NCBI RefSeq assembly: GCF_014204945.1
Contig: NZ_JACHMN010000002.1
Coordinates: forward strand, 4,177,001 to 4,241,000
Reading direction: 5' to 3'
DNA from: Allocatelliglobosispora scoriae
Lineage (GTDB): Bacteria; Actinomycetota; Actinomycetes; Mycobacteriales; Micromonosporaceae
Length of the DNA: 64,000 nucleotides
The translations under genes were made by a program, and so were the position numbers. Every line of letters starts with the position of its first letter. Position 1 is the stretch's first letter. The notes under the pieces are model-generated. The model saw nothing but the letters and a program-made list of their open reading frames with translations, did no database searches and was not told the origin of the DNA. This document shows, piece after piece, positions 35,832 to 45,051 of this stretch.

Positions 35832-37352
35832 TCAAACGGGCCGGTGAGTACGGGAGATCAACGAGGGCAGGTGCAGAACAGCACGGAGAAAGTATAGGCA
35901 AATGGTATAAATTGCCCCGCTGAGCGGGATCGCTACCAGCGGAGATGCGATCAGCAGCGGCAGAACGCCGAAGCAGCCCACGGTCAGCGCGGCGGCGATC
36001 GTGGTGTGCCGACCGAACGGGTGCAGCTTGAGCGAGACCATGATCTGGGCGAGCGGCGCAAGGTTGTTGATCGCGATCGCGCAGGCGAGCCCGATCGCGG
36101 CACCGAGCGCGCCGAGCCGGGGGATGAGCAGCAGATCGATGCCGACCATCACGGCGAGCGCCAGCAGCACGTTGGTGAGGTTCCACGCGGTGCGCCCGGC
36201 CATCGTGAGGACCATGTCGACCATGCCGCAGCCCGTGGCGAGCAGCATCGCGGCGGCGAGCGTGCGCACGATCGGCGCGGCGTCGCGGTAACCGGTGCCG
36301 AAGAGGCCGAGGTACTGGGTGGCGTATCTGATCACGAGCAGGTGCAGGGGCCAGGTCGTGAGGATCAGCCACGACGTCGCGGTTCGGTAGAGCACCCGCG
36401 CGGTGCCGGTCTCCCCGACGGCGAGGGCCTCGGCGAGCCGCGGCTGCACCGCCTGCGAGATCGACCCGTTGGCGAGCTGCCCCAGCACCACGAAACGCCC
36501 GGCCACGGCGTAGACGGCGGCGGGCCCCAGTCCCGCCAGCGACGCCACGAGCAGCACGTCCACCCGTTGCAGCGCGGTCTGCGCCGCGTTGGCGACGGCC
36601 CGCGGCGCGGTGAACCGCCAGAACGCCCTGCTCACACCGGTCACCGGTGCGGGAGGCGGTGTCGGGCGCGGGGCGGGCCGCCGCTTCGGCGTCGCCGACG
36701 GCAGCGCCCGCCACACGGTGAACGCGGCGATGACCAGCACCGGCAGGTAGGGCACGGACCAGGCCAGCGCCCACAGCTCCAGGCCCGCGTCGGGCGCGAG
36801 CAGGGCCAACCCGAAGATCAATCCGATTTGTACGCCGGGCCGCACCAGCTTGTCGAGGAGCACGGTCGGCCGCATCATCCGCATCCCCCGGCTCGCCGCG
36901 AGCAGGGCGTCCGCCAGCGCGGCGATCGGGATGAATACGGCGAGGGCCCGCAGCGGTGTGGCGTAATCGGGCACCGCATAGGGCGCCGCGAACCCGATCG
37001 CCAGGGCGAGCAGCGTGCCGAGCACGGCCACCGGAACGAGCCCGGCACGGAGGTAGGCACCGGTCAGCTCCGGGGTCCGCTGGGCCCGCATCCGGGTCGG
37101 CCAGTAGACGAGGCCGGTGCTCGTACCCAACCGGGCGAAGCCCCCGACCAGCACGAAGGCCGAGGTGGCCGCGAAGAACGACCCGGCCTGAGCCGGCCCG
37201 AGGGTTCGGGCGACCGCGAAGGTGACACCGAGCCCGGCGACCCCCGCGAGCGCGGCGCCGACGAGGTTCGCCGCGCCGAGCCGAGCGGTCCGGCCCAGCG
37301 GCGCTCTGGCCGGTGTGGCGGTCCGCGCCGGGGCCAGCTCCGTTGTGCTCAT
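35832..37352 (-). CDS. Wzx-like polysaccharide flippase (MOP superfamily)
   Basis: A 506-residue membrane protein with 12-14 hydrophobic segments in the pattern of MATE/MOP flippases (LVGAALAGVAGLGVTFAVAR, then SSFFAATSAFVLVGGF-like first helices). A Pro-rich cytoplasmic loop near residues 225-245 is atypical but short. It would move the undecaprenyl-linked, possibly sulfated, repeat unit across the membrane to the polymerase encoded upstream in the operon. ATG at 37352 overlaps the sulfotransferase stop by 4 bp. Confidence 0.87.
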   Translation of the reverse strand: MSTTELAPARTATPARAPLGRTARLGAANLVGAALAGVAGLGVTFAVARTLGPAQAGSFFAATSAFVLVGGFARLGTSTGLVYWPTRMRAQRTPELTGAYLRAGLVPVAVLGTLLALAIGFAAPYAVPDYATPLRALAVFIPIAALADALLAASRGMRMMRPTVLLDKLVRPGVQIGLIFGLALLAPDAGLELWALAWSVPYLPVLVIAAFTVWRALPSATPKRRPAPRPTPPPAPVTGVSRAFWRFTAPRAVANAAQTALQRVDVLLVASLAGLGPAAVYAVAGRFVVLGQLANGSISQAVQPRLAEALAVGETGTARVLYRTATSWLILTTWPLHLLVIRYATQYLGLFGTGYRDAAPIVRTLAAAMLLATGCGMVDMVLTMAGRTAWNLTNVLLALAVMVGIDLLLIPRLGALGAAIGLACAIAINNLAPLAQIMVSLKLHPFGRHTTIAAALTVGCFGVLPLLIASPLVAIPLSGAIYTICLYFLRAVLHLPSLISRTHRPV

Positions 37353-38227
37353 GCGCGCCAGGAGGGAGTTCGCCCCAGCCACTGCGTCAGCGCCGCGTCC
37401 CACGGCGCGAAGTGAGCGGTGAGCATCGCCCGGGTCTCGTCGGACATCGGCGCGGGCCGGGGCCGGGCGTTGTGCTGGTCGAACTCGGGGTAACCCAGGT
37501 GCGGGATGCCGAGGAATTCGAGCACGCTGTCATAGACGGGTTTGGGATCGGCGAAGAACAGCTCCGCGTCGAGCACGAGCATCCGGTCCCGCCCCACCTG
37601 GTGCGCCATGTGCTCCAGATAGGTCGAGTACTCACCGCGCGCGGTGTATGCGTGGTGCTGGTGCGAGAAGGAGTAGGCGTGCGGGTCGGCGACGAGCCGG
37701 GCGTGCTGCCCGCGCAGCCGGGACGGTTCGAGCGCGAGGGCGCGGTTGAAGTCGTGCTCCATCTCGAAGCCCCGTGCCACCTCGTGCGCGTGCTGGGAGT
37801 AGGCGCGCTCGACCGGGTTGCGGACCAGCACCAGCACCCGGGCGCCGGGCAGGTCCCGGCCGATCCGCGACGCCGCGTGCGGGTGGTAGAGGTAGTAGGG
37901 GCTCGACTCGAAGGTCTGCCCCTGCACCCCGTGCAGGTCCATGATCCGTTCGGCGTGGCGGCGCAGTGGGAAGTGCCCCCTGTACCAGGCCGGTCCCTTG
38001 TGGTAACTGGTGTCGAAGTAGTGCACGCCCTTGTGCAGGACCGCCTTGAGGATCGCCGGGTGCGCCGCGAGCGAGCGGTAGAGCGACGTGGTTCCACACC
38101 GCTGACCACCCGTGATCAGGAACGACGGCAGCAGCCGGGCGGGCGCGGTGAGCCGGCCGAACGACCGCGACCCCATGTGGATCACGTGCTTGACGGGCTC
38201 GGGCAGGGTGTTCGAGAGCGAGATCAT
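37349..38227 (-). CDS. PAPS-dependent sulfotransferase (second of two)
   Basis: A 292-residue Sulfotransfer_1-type protein related to carbohydrate sulfotransferases. The 5'-phosphosulfate loop is GGQRCGTTS near residues 40-48 and the 3'-phosphate site is VRNPVERAYSQH around 130-141. FESSPYYLYHP between them is the usual substrate-side segment. The open frame extends far upstream through the kinase gene in another frame, but ATG 38227 overlaps the preceding stop by 4 bp and gives the family start. Different subfamily from the enzyme at 30888, so the two may sulfate different positions. Confidence 0.88.
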   Translation of the reverse strand: MISLSNTLPEPVKHVIHMGSRSFGRLTAPARLLPSFLITGGQRCGTTSLYRSLAAHPAILKAVLHKGVHYFDTSYHKGPAWYRGHFPLRRHAERIMDLHGVQGQTFESSPYYLYHPHAASRIGRDLPGARVLVLVRNPVERAYSQHAHEVARGFEMEHDFNRALALEPSRLRGQHARLVADPHAYSFSHQHHAYTARGEYSTYLEHMAHQVGRDRMLVLDAELFFADPKPVYDSVLEFLGIPHLGYPEFDQHNARPRPAPMSDETRAMLTAHFAPWDAALTQWLGRTPSWRA

Positions 38228-39480
38228 GCGAGCCTCCGGACGCGGTCGATGAGGACGGGGAGCAGCCAGGTGCCGAGGACGCCGAGGCGGGCGCCCGCCT
38301 CCGCCTGCCGGTCGGTGAGGTAGCGCGCGGCGAGGTCGACCAGGTAGAGCAGCGCCGTCACCTCGCAGCCGTCCGGCACGACGTCGAAGGGCGCGAGCAG
38401 CCCGGCGGCCTGGCGTACGACCGCCTCGACGGCCGCCTTCGCGTCGCCCTGCTCCTGGATGCGGCGCTGCAGCTCGTAGTGGATCGCGTCGAAGCCCAGC
38501 GGGACGCCCGGCGTGAACCGCTCCCAGTCCCAGACGAGCAGTTCGTCCTCGAGGTTCGCCATGTTCCAGGGCGCCCAGTCGCCGTGCCACGCGCCGTAGC
38601 GCAGCGGCACGTCGCCGCAGTGCTCCATCAGGATCCGCGCCGCGTCGTTGAGCTGCACCCCTTCGGGCTGGTCGGCGAGCTGGCCGAGCCGGTTGCGCAG
38701 ATCCGCCCAGTAGGGGCTCGTCGCGAGCCAGCCCCGGGTGATGCCGACACAGCCGGAGACCTCGACCATCGCGGCGGCGAGGCGCTGCGGGCTCAGCGGT
38801 GCCCGGGGCCGCCAGATCGGCAGCGCCGACTGCACCAGCACCTGGTTGCCGCGCCACTGCCCGGCGTGCAGCACCTTGGGCACGCTGAGCTGCTCGAACG
38901 TGATGTGTGACAGCGCGGTCAGAGCCGCGGTCTCGGCCCGCACGAGGCGTCGCGTCAGCGGTCCGGTGCCGAGCTTGGCGAATCCGAGGGTACGCCCGGT
39001 CGGCGTCAGCAGCTGCAGGACGGGCTTGCGGTTGGCGCGTGCCGGGCCGATGTGGACGCTCAGGTTCAACGGCAGCCCCAGCGACGCGCCCAGGTAACCG
39101 TCGATCGTGTCGGCGGTGCCGTGGGGTGCGGTGATGCGTACCCGATCGCGCATCACGGCCGGCCACGCACCGGTCCGCAACGCGGCGACCACGGCATTGC
39201 GCTTGAGCCGAGCCATCCGGCCCTGCGGTTCGGCGAACCGGCGTACGGCAGCCGCAGCGACCCGGGGCGACCCGACCGGGACGAGCAGCTTCGGCCGCCG
39301 CGCGTCGGGGATCACGAGGTACTCCACGACCTGGCGGGACTGCGGGCCGCCACCGCCGCCGCTCGTCGAGTGCACGCACGGCTCCGGGTAGAGCAGGGCC
39401 AGCACCTCGGTCAGGTACTGGTGGCGCAGGTCCGCATCGGCGGCGGTCAGCTGCGCTGGTGCTGTCTTGACCGGACTCAT
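38224..39480 (-). CDS. APH-fold phosphotransferase, unknown acceptor
   Basis: A 418-residue protein with an aminoglycoside-phosphotransferase/choline-kinase-like C-terminal half. The catalytic loop is HGDWAPWN from His299, followed by a metal-binding Asp in VWDWERF. The N-terminal 150 residues are not recognised. Its place in the operon suggests phosphorylation of a sugar or lipid-linked intermediate, or a substituent on the polymer, rather than antibiotic resistance. Overlaps both neighbours by 4 bp. Confidence 0.72.
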   Translation of the reverse strand: MSPVKTAPAQLTAADADLRHQYLTEVLALLYPEPCVHSTSGGGGGPQSRQVVEYLVIPDARRPKLLVPVGSPRVAAAAVRRFAEPQGRMARLKRNAVVAALRTGAWPAVMRDRVRITAPHGTADTIDGYLGASLGLPLNLSVHIGPARANRKPVLQLLTPTGRTLGFAKLGTGPLTRRLVRAETAALTALSHITFEQLSVPKVLHAGQWRGNQVLVQSALPIWRPRAPLSPQRLAAAMVEVSGCVGITRGWLATSPYWADLRNRLGQLADQPEGVQLNDAARILMEHCGDVPLRYGAWHGDWAPWNMANLEDELLVWDWERFTPGVPLGFDAIHYELQRRIQEQGDAKAAVEAVVRQAAGLLAPFDVVPDGCEVTALLYLVDLAARYLTDRQAEAGARLGVLGTWLLPVLIDRVRRLA

Positions 39481-40928
39481 CCAGGGACCCCCGAGGTGTT
39501 GTTGTTTGGTTGTGCGCTGGCACGAGGAGTGAAGGGAGCGAAGCGACCGGAGCCCCGCAGGGCGCGCTCAGGGGATGCTGCGCTGGCACGAGGAGTGAAG
39601 GGAGCGAAGCGACCGGAGCCCCGCAGGGCGCGCGGGGATTGCAGCCAGTTCCGCCAGAGCAATGCGTAGGCGAGGAATGTGAAGGCCAGGGGGGTGACGA
39701 GCGCGTTGTACCAGAACATCGCGACGAGGGTGCCGACGATCGCGGCCGACCCGGCGATGCCGATCGGCGTCGAGTCGCGCCGGAAACGCCACAGCCCCAG
39801 ACCGAAGAAGCCCAGATAGGACACGGTGCCGACGATCCCGTGGGCGAAGAGGAGCTGCCACAGCTGGCCGTTGCCGCCGACCGTGAAGTTGCCGCAGCGC
39901 TCGCAGCCCTTGCTCTCGCCGACCGTGATCGACTGCCGTCCGCCCACCGTGTTGCGGGTCGAGCCGTAGCCGATCACCGGGGACTGCTGCATACCGGTGA
40001 TGGCCCGCTCGGTGAGGAACATGCGTACGCCGTTGGACTTGCCGTTCTCCAGCCGCCGGTTGACCACGTCGCCCAGCGGCGAGGCGACGAACGCCACCCC
40101 GAGCACCGCCACCGCGGCGGCACCGGCGATCAGCACCGCGAAGCGGCCCCGCAGCGCCTGGCGCAACGCCACATAGGCGACCGCGACACCGAGCCCGATC
40201 CAGAGCCCCCGGTTGAGCGAGTGGACGACCGGCACGATCGCGGCGAGCAGCGTCCCCGCGGCGAGCACCTTCGTCCGGCGCCGGGTGGGGTAGCTCCAGA
40301 CCGCGACGACGAACCACACCACGAGCAGGCAGAAGTTGTTGCCCCACGTGTTGGTGTAGCCCCACGGCGCGGCGGGCCGGGGCTGCGGATCGCCGACGAG
40401 GTCCATGATCTGCGCTGCGTAGGGGTGCACCAGCGACTGCACGAAACCCTTGGACCGGACGCCGTGCGGCAGCAGCAGCTCCACCGGCGAGGTGAAGCCG
40501 AACTCCCCGGCGAAGGTGCCGAGCAGCCCACCGGCGACGGTCACCGCGAAGAGCCAGGCGAGCAGCCCGACGAGCCGCCGCTGCGACATGCCCCCGGTGG
40601 CCGGCAGGTTGCCCGCGTAGAGCAGCAGGACGGTGAGGGAGGCGTACTCGATGAGCCGGAACGCGACACCGAGGATCCGGTCGCCCGCGCCACCGTCGAC
40701 CACCCCGACGGGGTCCGAGCTGAGCGCGCCGACCCCGATCACCACCGCGGCCAGGAAGATCAGCCACAGCACGAAGTAGGGCGGCAGTCGCAGCCCGATG
40801 CCCTGCCGATGCTGCCGGAGCAGGGCGTACGCCATCGGCACCGCCATGATCGGGAAGATCAGCACGGCGAGCCCCAGCGCCCACCAGAGTGGATAGAGCG
40901 CGAGGAGAGCGACGAGGGGCCACGTCAT
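39477..40928 (-). CDS. Wzy/O-antigen-ligase-like polymerase
   Basis: A 483-residue membrane protein with about 11-12 hydrophobic segments and a large extracytoplasmic loop (about residues 310-365, containing the GYGSTRNTVGG motif and the CERCGNF segment) as in Wzy/WaaL proteins. It would polymerise the exported repeat units. The C-terminal tail carries two identical in-frame copies of a 54-bp repeat, giving RALRGSGRFAPFTPRAS twice. That tail is not expected in the family. Overlaps the Wzz-like gene by 4 bp. Confidence 0.85.
   Translation of the reverse strand: MTWPLVALLALYPLWWALGLAVLIFPIMAVPMAYALLRQHRQGIGLRLPPYFVLWLIFLAAVVIGVGALSSDPVGVVDGGAGDRILGVAFRLIEYASLTVLLLYAGNLPATGGMSQRRLVGLLAWLFAVTVAGGLLGTFAGEFGFTSPVELLLPHGVRSKGFVQSLVHPYAAQIMDLVGDPQPRPAAPWGYTNTWGNNFCLLVVWFVVAVWSYPTRRRTKVLAAGTLLAAIVPVVHSLNRGLWIGLGVAVAYVALRQALRGRFAVLIAGAAAVAVLGVAFVASPLGDVVNRRLENGKSNGVRMFLTERAITGMQQSPVIGYGSTRNTVGGRQSITVGESKGCERCGNFTVGGNGQLWQLLFAHGIVGTVSYLGFFGLGLWRFRRDSTPIGIAGSAAIVGTLVAMFWYNALVTPLAFTFLAYALLWRNWLQSPRALRGSGRFAPFTPRASAASPERALRGSGRFAPFTPRASAQPNNNTSGVPG
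39514..39633. repeat. Two identical 54-bp direct repeats inside the polymerase gene
   Basis: 39514-39567 and 39580-39633 are identical over 54 bp with a period of 66 bp (22 codons), so the reading frame is kept. The end of the unit (GCGCGCCCTGCGGGGCTC on the opposite strand) reappears at 41707-41724 inside the Wzz-like gene, in a degenerate copy. Confidence 0.9.
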
Positions 40929-42697
40929 TTGACCTCAGCGCCCTCCTGCTGGGCGGCGTGCTCGGTCGTGTCGCTCTCGTGGTGTGACGCGGTCTCCTGG
41001 TCGGGAGCGGTCTCCTGGTGGGGTGCGGTGAACCCGTGCTCCGCGTCCAGCGCCGCCAGGGTCTCGGCGTCCAGCTTCGCGAGCATCACGGTGTCGATCG
41101 ACGGCGGCACCGGCGGGAGCTCCGCGACGGGCTTCAACTTCGGGGTGAGCACGGCACCGAGGACCGGGGTGCCGACGCGGTGCAGCTGGTCGGCCGCATC
41201 GCGTACCTGCGGATAGGTGGTGCGGCGCAACTCGACCGCGATGATCGCCGCGTCGGCGACCCCGGCGAGGCTCTGCGCGTCGGCGCCGCTCGCGGTGGAC
41301 GGCGCCTCGATGACGACGAACTCGCAGCGTGCGCGCAGCGCGGCCATCGTGTCCCGCAGGGTCTGCGACTGGAGCACCCCGCCCGCGCTGGCGGTGCCGC
41401 CGGTCGGCAGCACGCGCAGGGAGGGGAGCCGCGGCGCCCGCTGGATCGCGGTGTCGAGCGAGCAGCGACCGGTGATCACGTCGGAGAGGCCGGGCGTGGG
41501 CGCGACACCGACGAGCCGGGCGAGCGGCGCGAGGCCGACCATGCTCTCCGGCTGGCGCGCGCCGACGAGGATGACGTCACTGCCGGTCCGGGCGAGTGCG
41601 GCGGCGAGGTTGCTCGCGACCACGGTGGAGGCGGTGCCCCGGCTGGCACCGGTGACGACCAGGACCCGAGCACCGCTCCTGCCGTCGCCGGGAGCAGCGC
41701 TTCCCGGCGCGCCCTGCGGGGCTCGCTCGCCCCCTCCCTGCGTCAGCGCCGCCAGCACCTCGTTGCGGAGCCGGTTGAACGTCCGTCCGCCGAGGTCGTT
41801 GGGGGCGAAGATGTCGTCGAAGCGGAGTCGCGCCTTGCCCGGGATCTCGGCGAGGACCGGAACGTCGGCCCGGCGGCTCACATCGCTGCGGCGGCGGCAC
41901 CGTCGGTCGAGGCGCTGGCGCAGCGCGGCGAGCCCGAGCCCGCCGAGCAGGCCGGCCATCGCCCCCGTGGCCAGATTGATCATCACGTCGGGCTTGACCG
42001 AGCGGTTGGGCAGGCCGGCGTCGCTGATGATCCGGCCCGCGCTCACCGTCGCGGTGGTGAGCTGGTTGAGCTGGCCGGTGAGCTGGTTGAGCTGCGTCAG
42101 GACGGTGCTGCGCTGCGTCTCCAGCGTCTCCTGGGTGGGGGTGCTCTTCGCCGTCTCGTCGAGCCTGGCATTGATCGTGCCGAGCTGGCCGTTGAGCTGC
42201 TTGACCTTCGCGGTGAGCGAGGTGATCTGCCGCGTCAGCTCGAACTTGGCGTTGGCGTCGCGGTTGCGCAGGTAGGACTCGGCGAAGGCGTGCGAGCCGG
42301 CCTGCGCCTCCGTCGGGGTCGGCGCGGCGAACTTGATCTGCAGGACCGTCGAGTTCGGCGGCACCTCGACGTCGACGCGCGCGGCGAGCTCCCGGGCGTC
42401 GGTCTTGATCCGCAGCAGTTCGGCGGCGCCGTTGGCAACGGCGGTCGACTGGAGCAGCTGTGCCTCGGTGTCCAGGTTGATCTCGCCGCGGGTCCGGCCG
42501 CCGACCGCGTTGGCATCGCCGCCCGCGGGCTGGACCAGCACCGAGGTGACCGAGACGTACTCCTTCGGCAGGTGGGACGTGAGTGCCGAAGCGCCGCCGA
42601 TTCCCGCTGAGACGGTGAGGGCGACGATCCACCAGTGCCGCCGGGCCATCCCTAGGTAATCGGAGATGTCGAGCGACGGGGGGCGCATGACATCCAT
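40925..42697 (-). CDS. Wzz/BY-kinase-like chain-length protein with degenerate P-loop
   Basis: A 590-residue protein. Residues about 8-250 are a Wzz domain with helices at each end (near 20-40 and 245-262) and a coiled-coil region (about 145-215, Gln/Leu/Thr heptads). Residues about 290-535 have the fold of a bacterial tyrosine autokinase, but where Walker A should read GxxxGKST it reads GASRGTAST at 350-358 with no lysine, and the Walker B region reads VVIEAPSTA. No Tyr cluster ends the protein; the tail is Gln/Glu/His-rich. It probably sets chain length without kinase activity. AGGAGG ten bases upstream supports the ATG. First gene of the operon. Confidence 0.85.
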   Translation of the reverse strand: MDVMRPPSLDISDYLGMARRHWWIVALTVSAGIGGASALTSHLPKEYVSVTSVLVQPAGGDANAVGGRTRGEINLDTEAQLLQSTAVANGAAELLRIKTDARELAARVDVEVPPNSTVLQIKFAAPTPTEAQAGSHAFAESYLRNRDANAKFELTRQITSLTAKVKQLNGQLGTINARLDETAKSTPTQETLETQRSTVLTQLNQLTGQLNQLTTATVSAGRIISDAGLPNRSVKPDVMINLATGAMAGLLGGLGLAALRQRLDRRCRRRSDVSRRADVPVLAEIPGKARLRFDDIFAPNDLGGRTFNRLRNEVLAALTQGGGERAPQGAPGSAAPGDGRSGARVLVVTGASRGTASTVVASNLAAALARTGSDVILVGARQPESMVGLAPLARLVGVAPTPGLSDVITGRCSLDTAIQRAPRLPSLRVLPTGGTASAGGVLQSQTLRDTMAALRARCEFVVIEAPSTASGADAQSLAGVADAAIIAVELRRTTYPQVRDAADQLHRVGTPVLGAVLTPKLKPVAELPPVPPSIDTVMLAKLDAETLAALDAEHGFTAPHQETAPDQETASHHESDTTEHAAQQEGAEVK

Positions 42698-42978
42698 GGG
42701 TGACTTTCCTCCTCGACCGCTGCACTCTCACAGGGCTAACGGCGGCAGAGTGCGGAGGAAACTGGCAAATCGCTCTGTGAGCGCTCCATGACCCTGTGTA
42801 GTCGATTGGGGTGTTTCCGTAACTTTGGATGGGAAGTTCCGTTAGTCCTCTACATCCCTCAGAGTTCGTGTTTATGCTGGTCCATGGCGTTAACCCAGTC
42901 GGTGTCCGAGCAGGAACACCCGGGTTGGCAGTCCGGTCGGCTCGATGCCGGCTCCGCCACCTTGCGGGAGGGCATGGC
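42698..42978. promoter_or_regulatory. 281-bp divergent control region of the polysaccharide operon and the GH26-like gene
   Basis: No gene is supported. It contains an inverted repeat GCACTCT/AGAGTGC (about 42721-42752), a repeated TTCCGTAA/TTCCGTTA motif (about 42816-42848) and A+T-rich stretches likely to hold both promoters. I cannot place start sites with confidence. Confidence 0.45.
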
Positions 42979-45051
42979 ATGACCACAGCACGGCCGTTCA
43001 TCGCGGCAACCGCCGTCCTAGGCGCGGTGACCCTCGCGGTCACGCTCGGTTACATCGGCGGGCGCGTCGGCCGCCCACATCGATCCGTGCCGGTCTCCGC
43101 CGACACCTTCGCGGTGAGCTGGTCGCCGCAGGCGTCCGAGGGCAAGGCGGCCTACCTAGCCGCGGGTGGCGCGGACGGCGGCGCCGCGATCACCTACCTC
43201 AAATTCACGATCGACCTGCCGGCCGGCGCGCCGCCGACGCTCGCCGAGCTCTGGCTCGCGCGCCACAGCGGCCCGCTGCCGGAGCTGGTCGAGCTCACCC
43301 ACGTGCCGTCGACCGTCTGGGACGAGAACCGCCTCACCGCGGCCACCGCGCCCCGCCTCGGCGCCGTCGTGGGTTCCATAGCCCCTCGGGGGTACGAGTC
43401 GGCGCTGCGCTTCGACGTCACCAAGGTGATCCGCAAATCCGGCACGTACGCGTTCGCGGTGACCGCACCGACCGGCGCCTCGATCGCCCGCTTCATCGCC
43501 CGGGACGACCTGGTGGCGGCGAAGGCGCCCACGATCACGATCTCCTTCGATCCGGCTGCGACGGCATCCGCCTCGTCCACGTCGGTCGCCTCGTCCATGG
43601 AGTCGTCGGCGGTGTCGCCGGGCGGGGTGACCGTGCCGGAGCCCTTCCCGAGCCTGCCGCCGTGGCCCCTGGGTACGCCGACGTCACTGCCGCCGAGCCT
43701 GCCCGGCCTGCCCAGCCCGCCGAACCCGACCTTCAGCATGAGCCCGCTGCCGCCGAAGCTGCCGAGCACCTGGCCCCCCACACCGAGCGGCTGGCCGATC
43801 CCCGACCCGCCGTCGCCGACCGGCCCCGGCGTGCCGTCGCTGTCGCCGTCGCTCCCACCGTCGCTCTCGCCGTCGCCCGGTGGCCCCGGCTCCCCGTCGC
43901 CGTCCGACGCCGTTTCGCCCTCACCGTCGGAGCCCGGCTCGCCGTCGCCGTCAACCTCACCGTCGGAGCCGGGCCTGCCGTCCGAGTCGCCGTCGTCCTC
44001 GCCGTCATCATCACCGTCGTCCTCGCCGTCCGGGTCGCCGTCGGCCGCACCGGGCAGCCCGTCGCCGTCGCCGAGTGAGAACCCGGACCCGAAGTGCGAG
44101 CTCGGTGCGGCGCTCGTGCCCAGCTGCGGTGTGCTGTGGGGAGTCGCTCCGGCCAGCCACACCGACGTGCCACGCCGCCAGGCCATCGTCGACTTCGAGA
44201 CCTCGACCGGTCGCAGGCAGGCGCTCTTCCACGCCTACCACCGCGGTGAGCAGCTCTTCCCGACACCGGACGAGATCGCGATCGCCCGCAACGCCGACAA
44301 GCCGCGCCTGCTCTTCCTGAGCTGGAAGCCGACCACCTTCAACTGGGCCGAGATCGCCCGCGGCCGGGCCGACGCCTACCTCGCCCGGCTCGCCGCGCAC
44401 ATCCGCGCCAACTACACCGACCAGTTCTTCTTCACGATGTACCACGAGCCCGAGGACAACGTGGTCGCCCGGGTGGGCTCGGGGATGACGGCGAAGGACT
44501 TCGCCAGGGCGTTCCGCCACGTGGTGCTGGAGCTGCGGGCGAAGGGCGTGACCAACATGGTCACCGCGATCTGCTACATGGCGTACGTCCCGTGGAACAC
44601 GCAGCCCTGGTTCGAGGACCTCTACCCCGGTGACGACGTCGTCGACTGGGTCGCCTGGGACGCCTACGCCTACTCCGACCCGGGTTACGGTCACGGCGAC
44701 TTCGCCGAGATGATGAACCGCAAGGCGGCGAGCCGGCCGTCCTGGCCGGGCTTCTACAACTGGGCGGCGAAGAGCTTCCCCGACAAGCCGCTCATGGTGG
44801 CCGAGTGGGGTGTCTGGTTCTCCCAGCGCAACCCCACGCACCAGGCGACCTTCTTCGACTCGGTCGGCAAGCAGATGGAGCTCTTCCCCCGGGTGAAGGC
44901 GATGATGTATTTCGACACGCCGTCCCAGCAGCAGGGGCGTGACTCCCGGGTCGCGGCGACCAGCGGCGGGCTGCGGGCCTACCGCAAGCTGGGCCGGTCG
45001 CCGGTCTTCCAGGTCATGCCGGCAGCCAACCGCCGTGGATCAAGCTATTGA
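42979..45051 (+). CDS. Modular secreted protein: DNRLRE domain - Pro/Ser linker - GH26-like glycosidase
   Basis: About 690 residues. An N-terminal signal/anchor helix (about 8-28) precedes a DNRLRE (CBM96-like) beta-domain (about 37-190). Next comes a long linker (about 192-369) of Pro, Ser and Gly in which PSPS/SPSPS units recur, probably disordered. The C-terminal catalytic domain (about 372-674) is GH26-like with acid/base Glu in MYHEPED and nucleophile Glu in MVAEWGVW. ATG 42979 has GGGAGG upstream; the frame opens earlier without support. It diverges from the polysaccharide operon and its 3' end overlaps the convergent APS-kinase gene by 38 bp. A wall-spanning glycan hydrolase is the likely role. 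Confidence 0.83.
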   Translation: MTTARPFIAATAVLGAVTLAVTLGYIGGRVGRPHRSVPVSADTFAVSWSPQASEGKAAYLAAGGADGGAAITYLKFTIDLPAGAPPTLAELWLARHSGPLPELVELTHVPSTVWDENRLTAATAPRLGAVVGSIAPRGYESALRFDVTKVIRKSGTYAFAVTAPTGASIARFIARDDLVAAKAPTITISFDPAATASASSTSVASSMESSAVSPGGVTVPEPFPSLPPWPLGTPTSLPPSLPGLPSPPNPTFSMSPLPPKLPSTWPPTPSGWPIPDPPSPTGPGVPSLSPSLPPSLSPSPGGPGSPSPSDAVSPSPSEPGSPSPSTSPSEPGLPSESPSSSPSSSPSSSPSGSPSAAPGSPSPSPSENPDPKCELGAALVPSCGVLWGVAPASHTDVPRRQAIVDFETSTGRRQALFHAYHRGEQLFPTPDEIAIARNADKPRLLFLSWKPTTFNWAEIARGRADAYLARLAAHIRANYTDQFFFTMYHEPEDNVVARVGSGMTAKDFARAFRHVVLELRAKGVTNMVTAICYMAYVPWNTQPWFEDLYPGDDVVDWVAWDAYAYSDPGYGHGDFAEMMNRKAASRPSWPGFYNWAAKSFPDKPLMVAEWGVWFSQRNPTHQATFFDSVGKQMELFPRVKAMMYFDTPSQQQGRDSRVAATSGGLRAYRKLGRSPVFQVMPAANRRGSSY

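Noticed and set aside
37349-39589. A 746-residue frame fusing the second sulfotransferase to an upstream extension
   Set aside because: The extension overlaps the APH-fold gene in another frame and has no homology; the ATG at 38227 with a 4-bp overlap is a better start.
43580-44080. Repetitive Pro/Ser codons in the GH26-like gene, at first glance like a repeat array
   Set aside because: It is an in-frame low-complexity linker between two recognised domains; there are no regular spacers, so it is not CRISPR.
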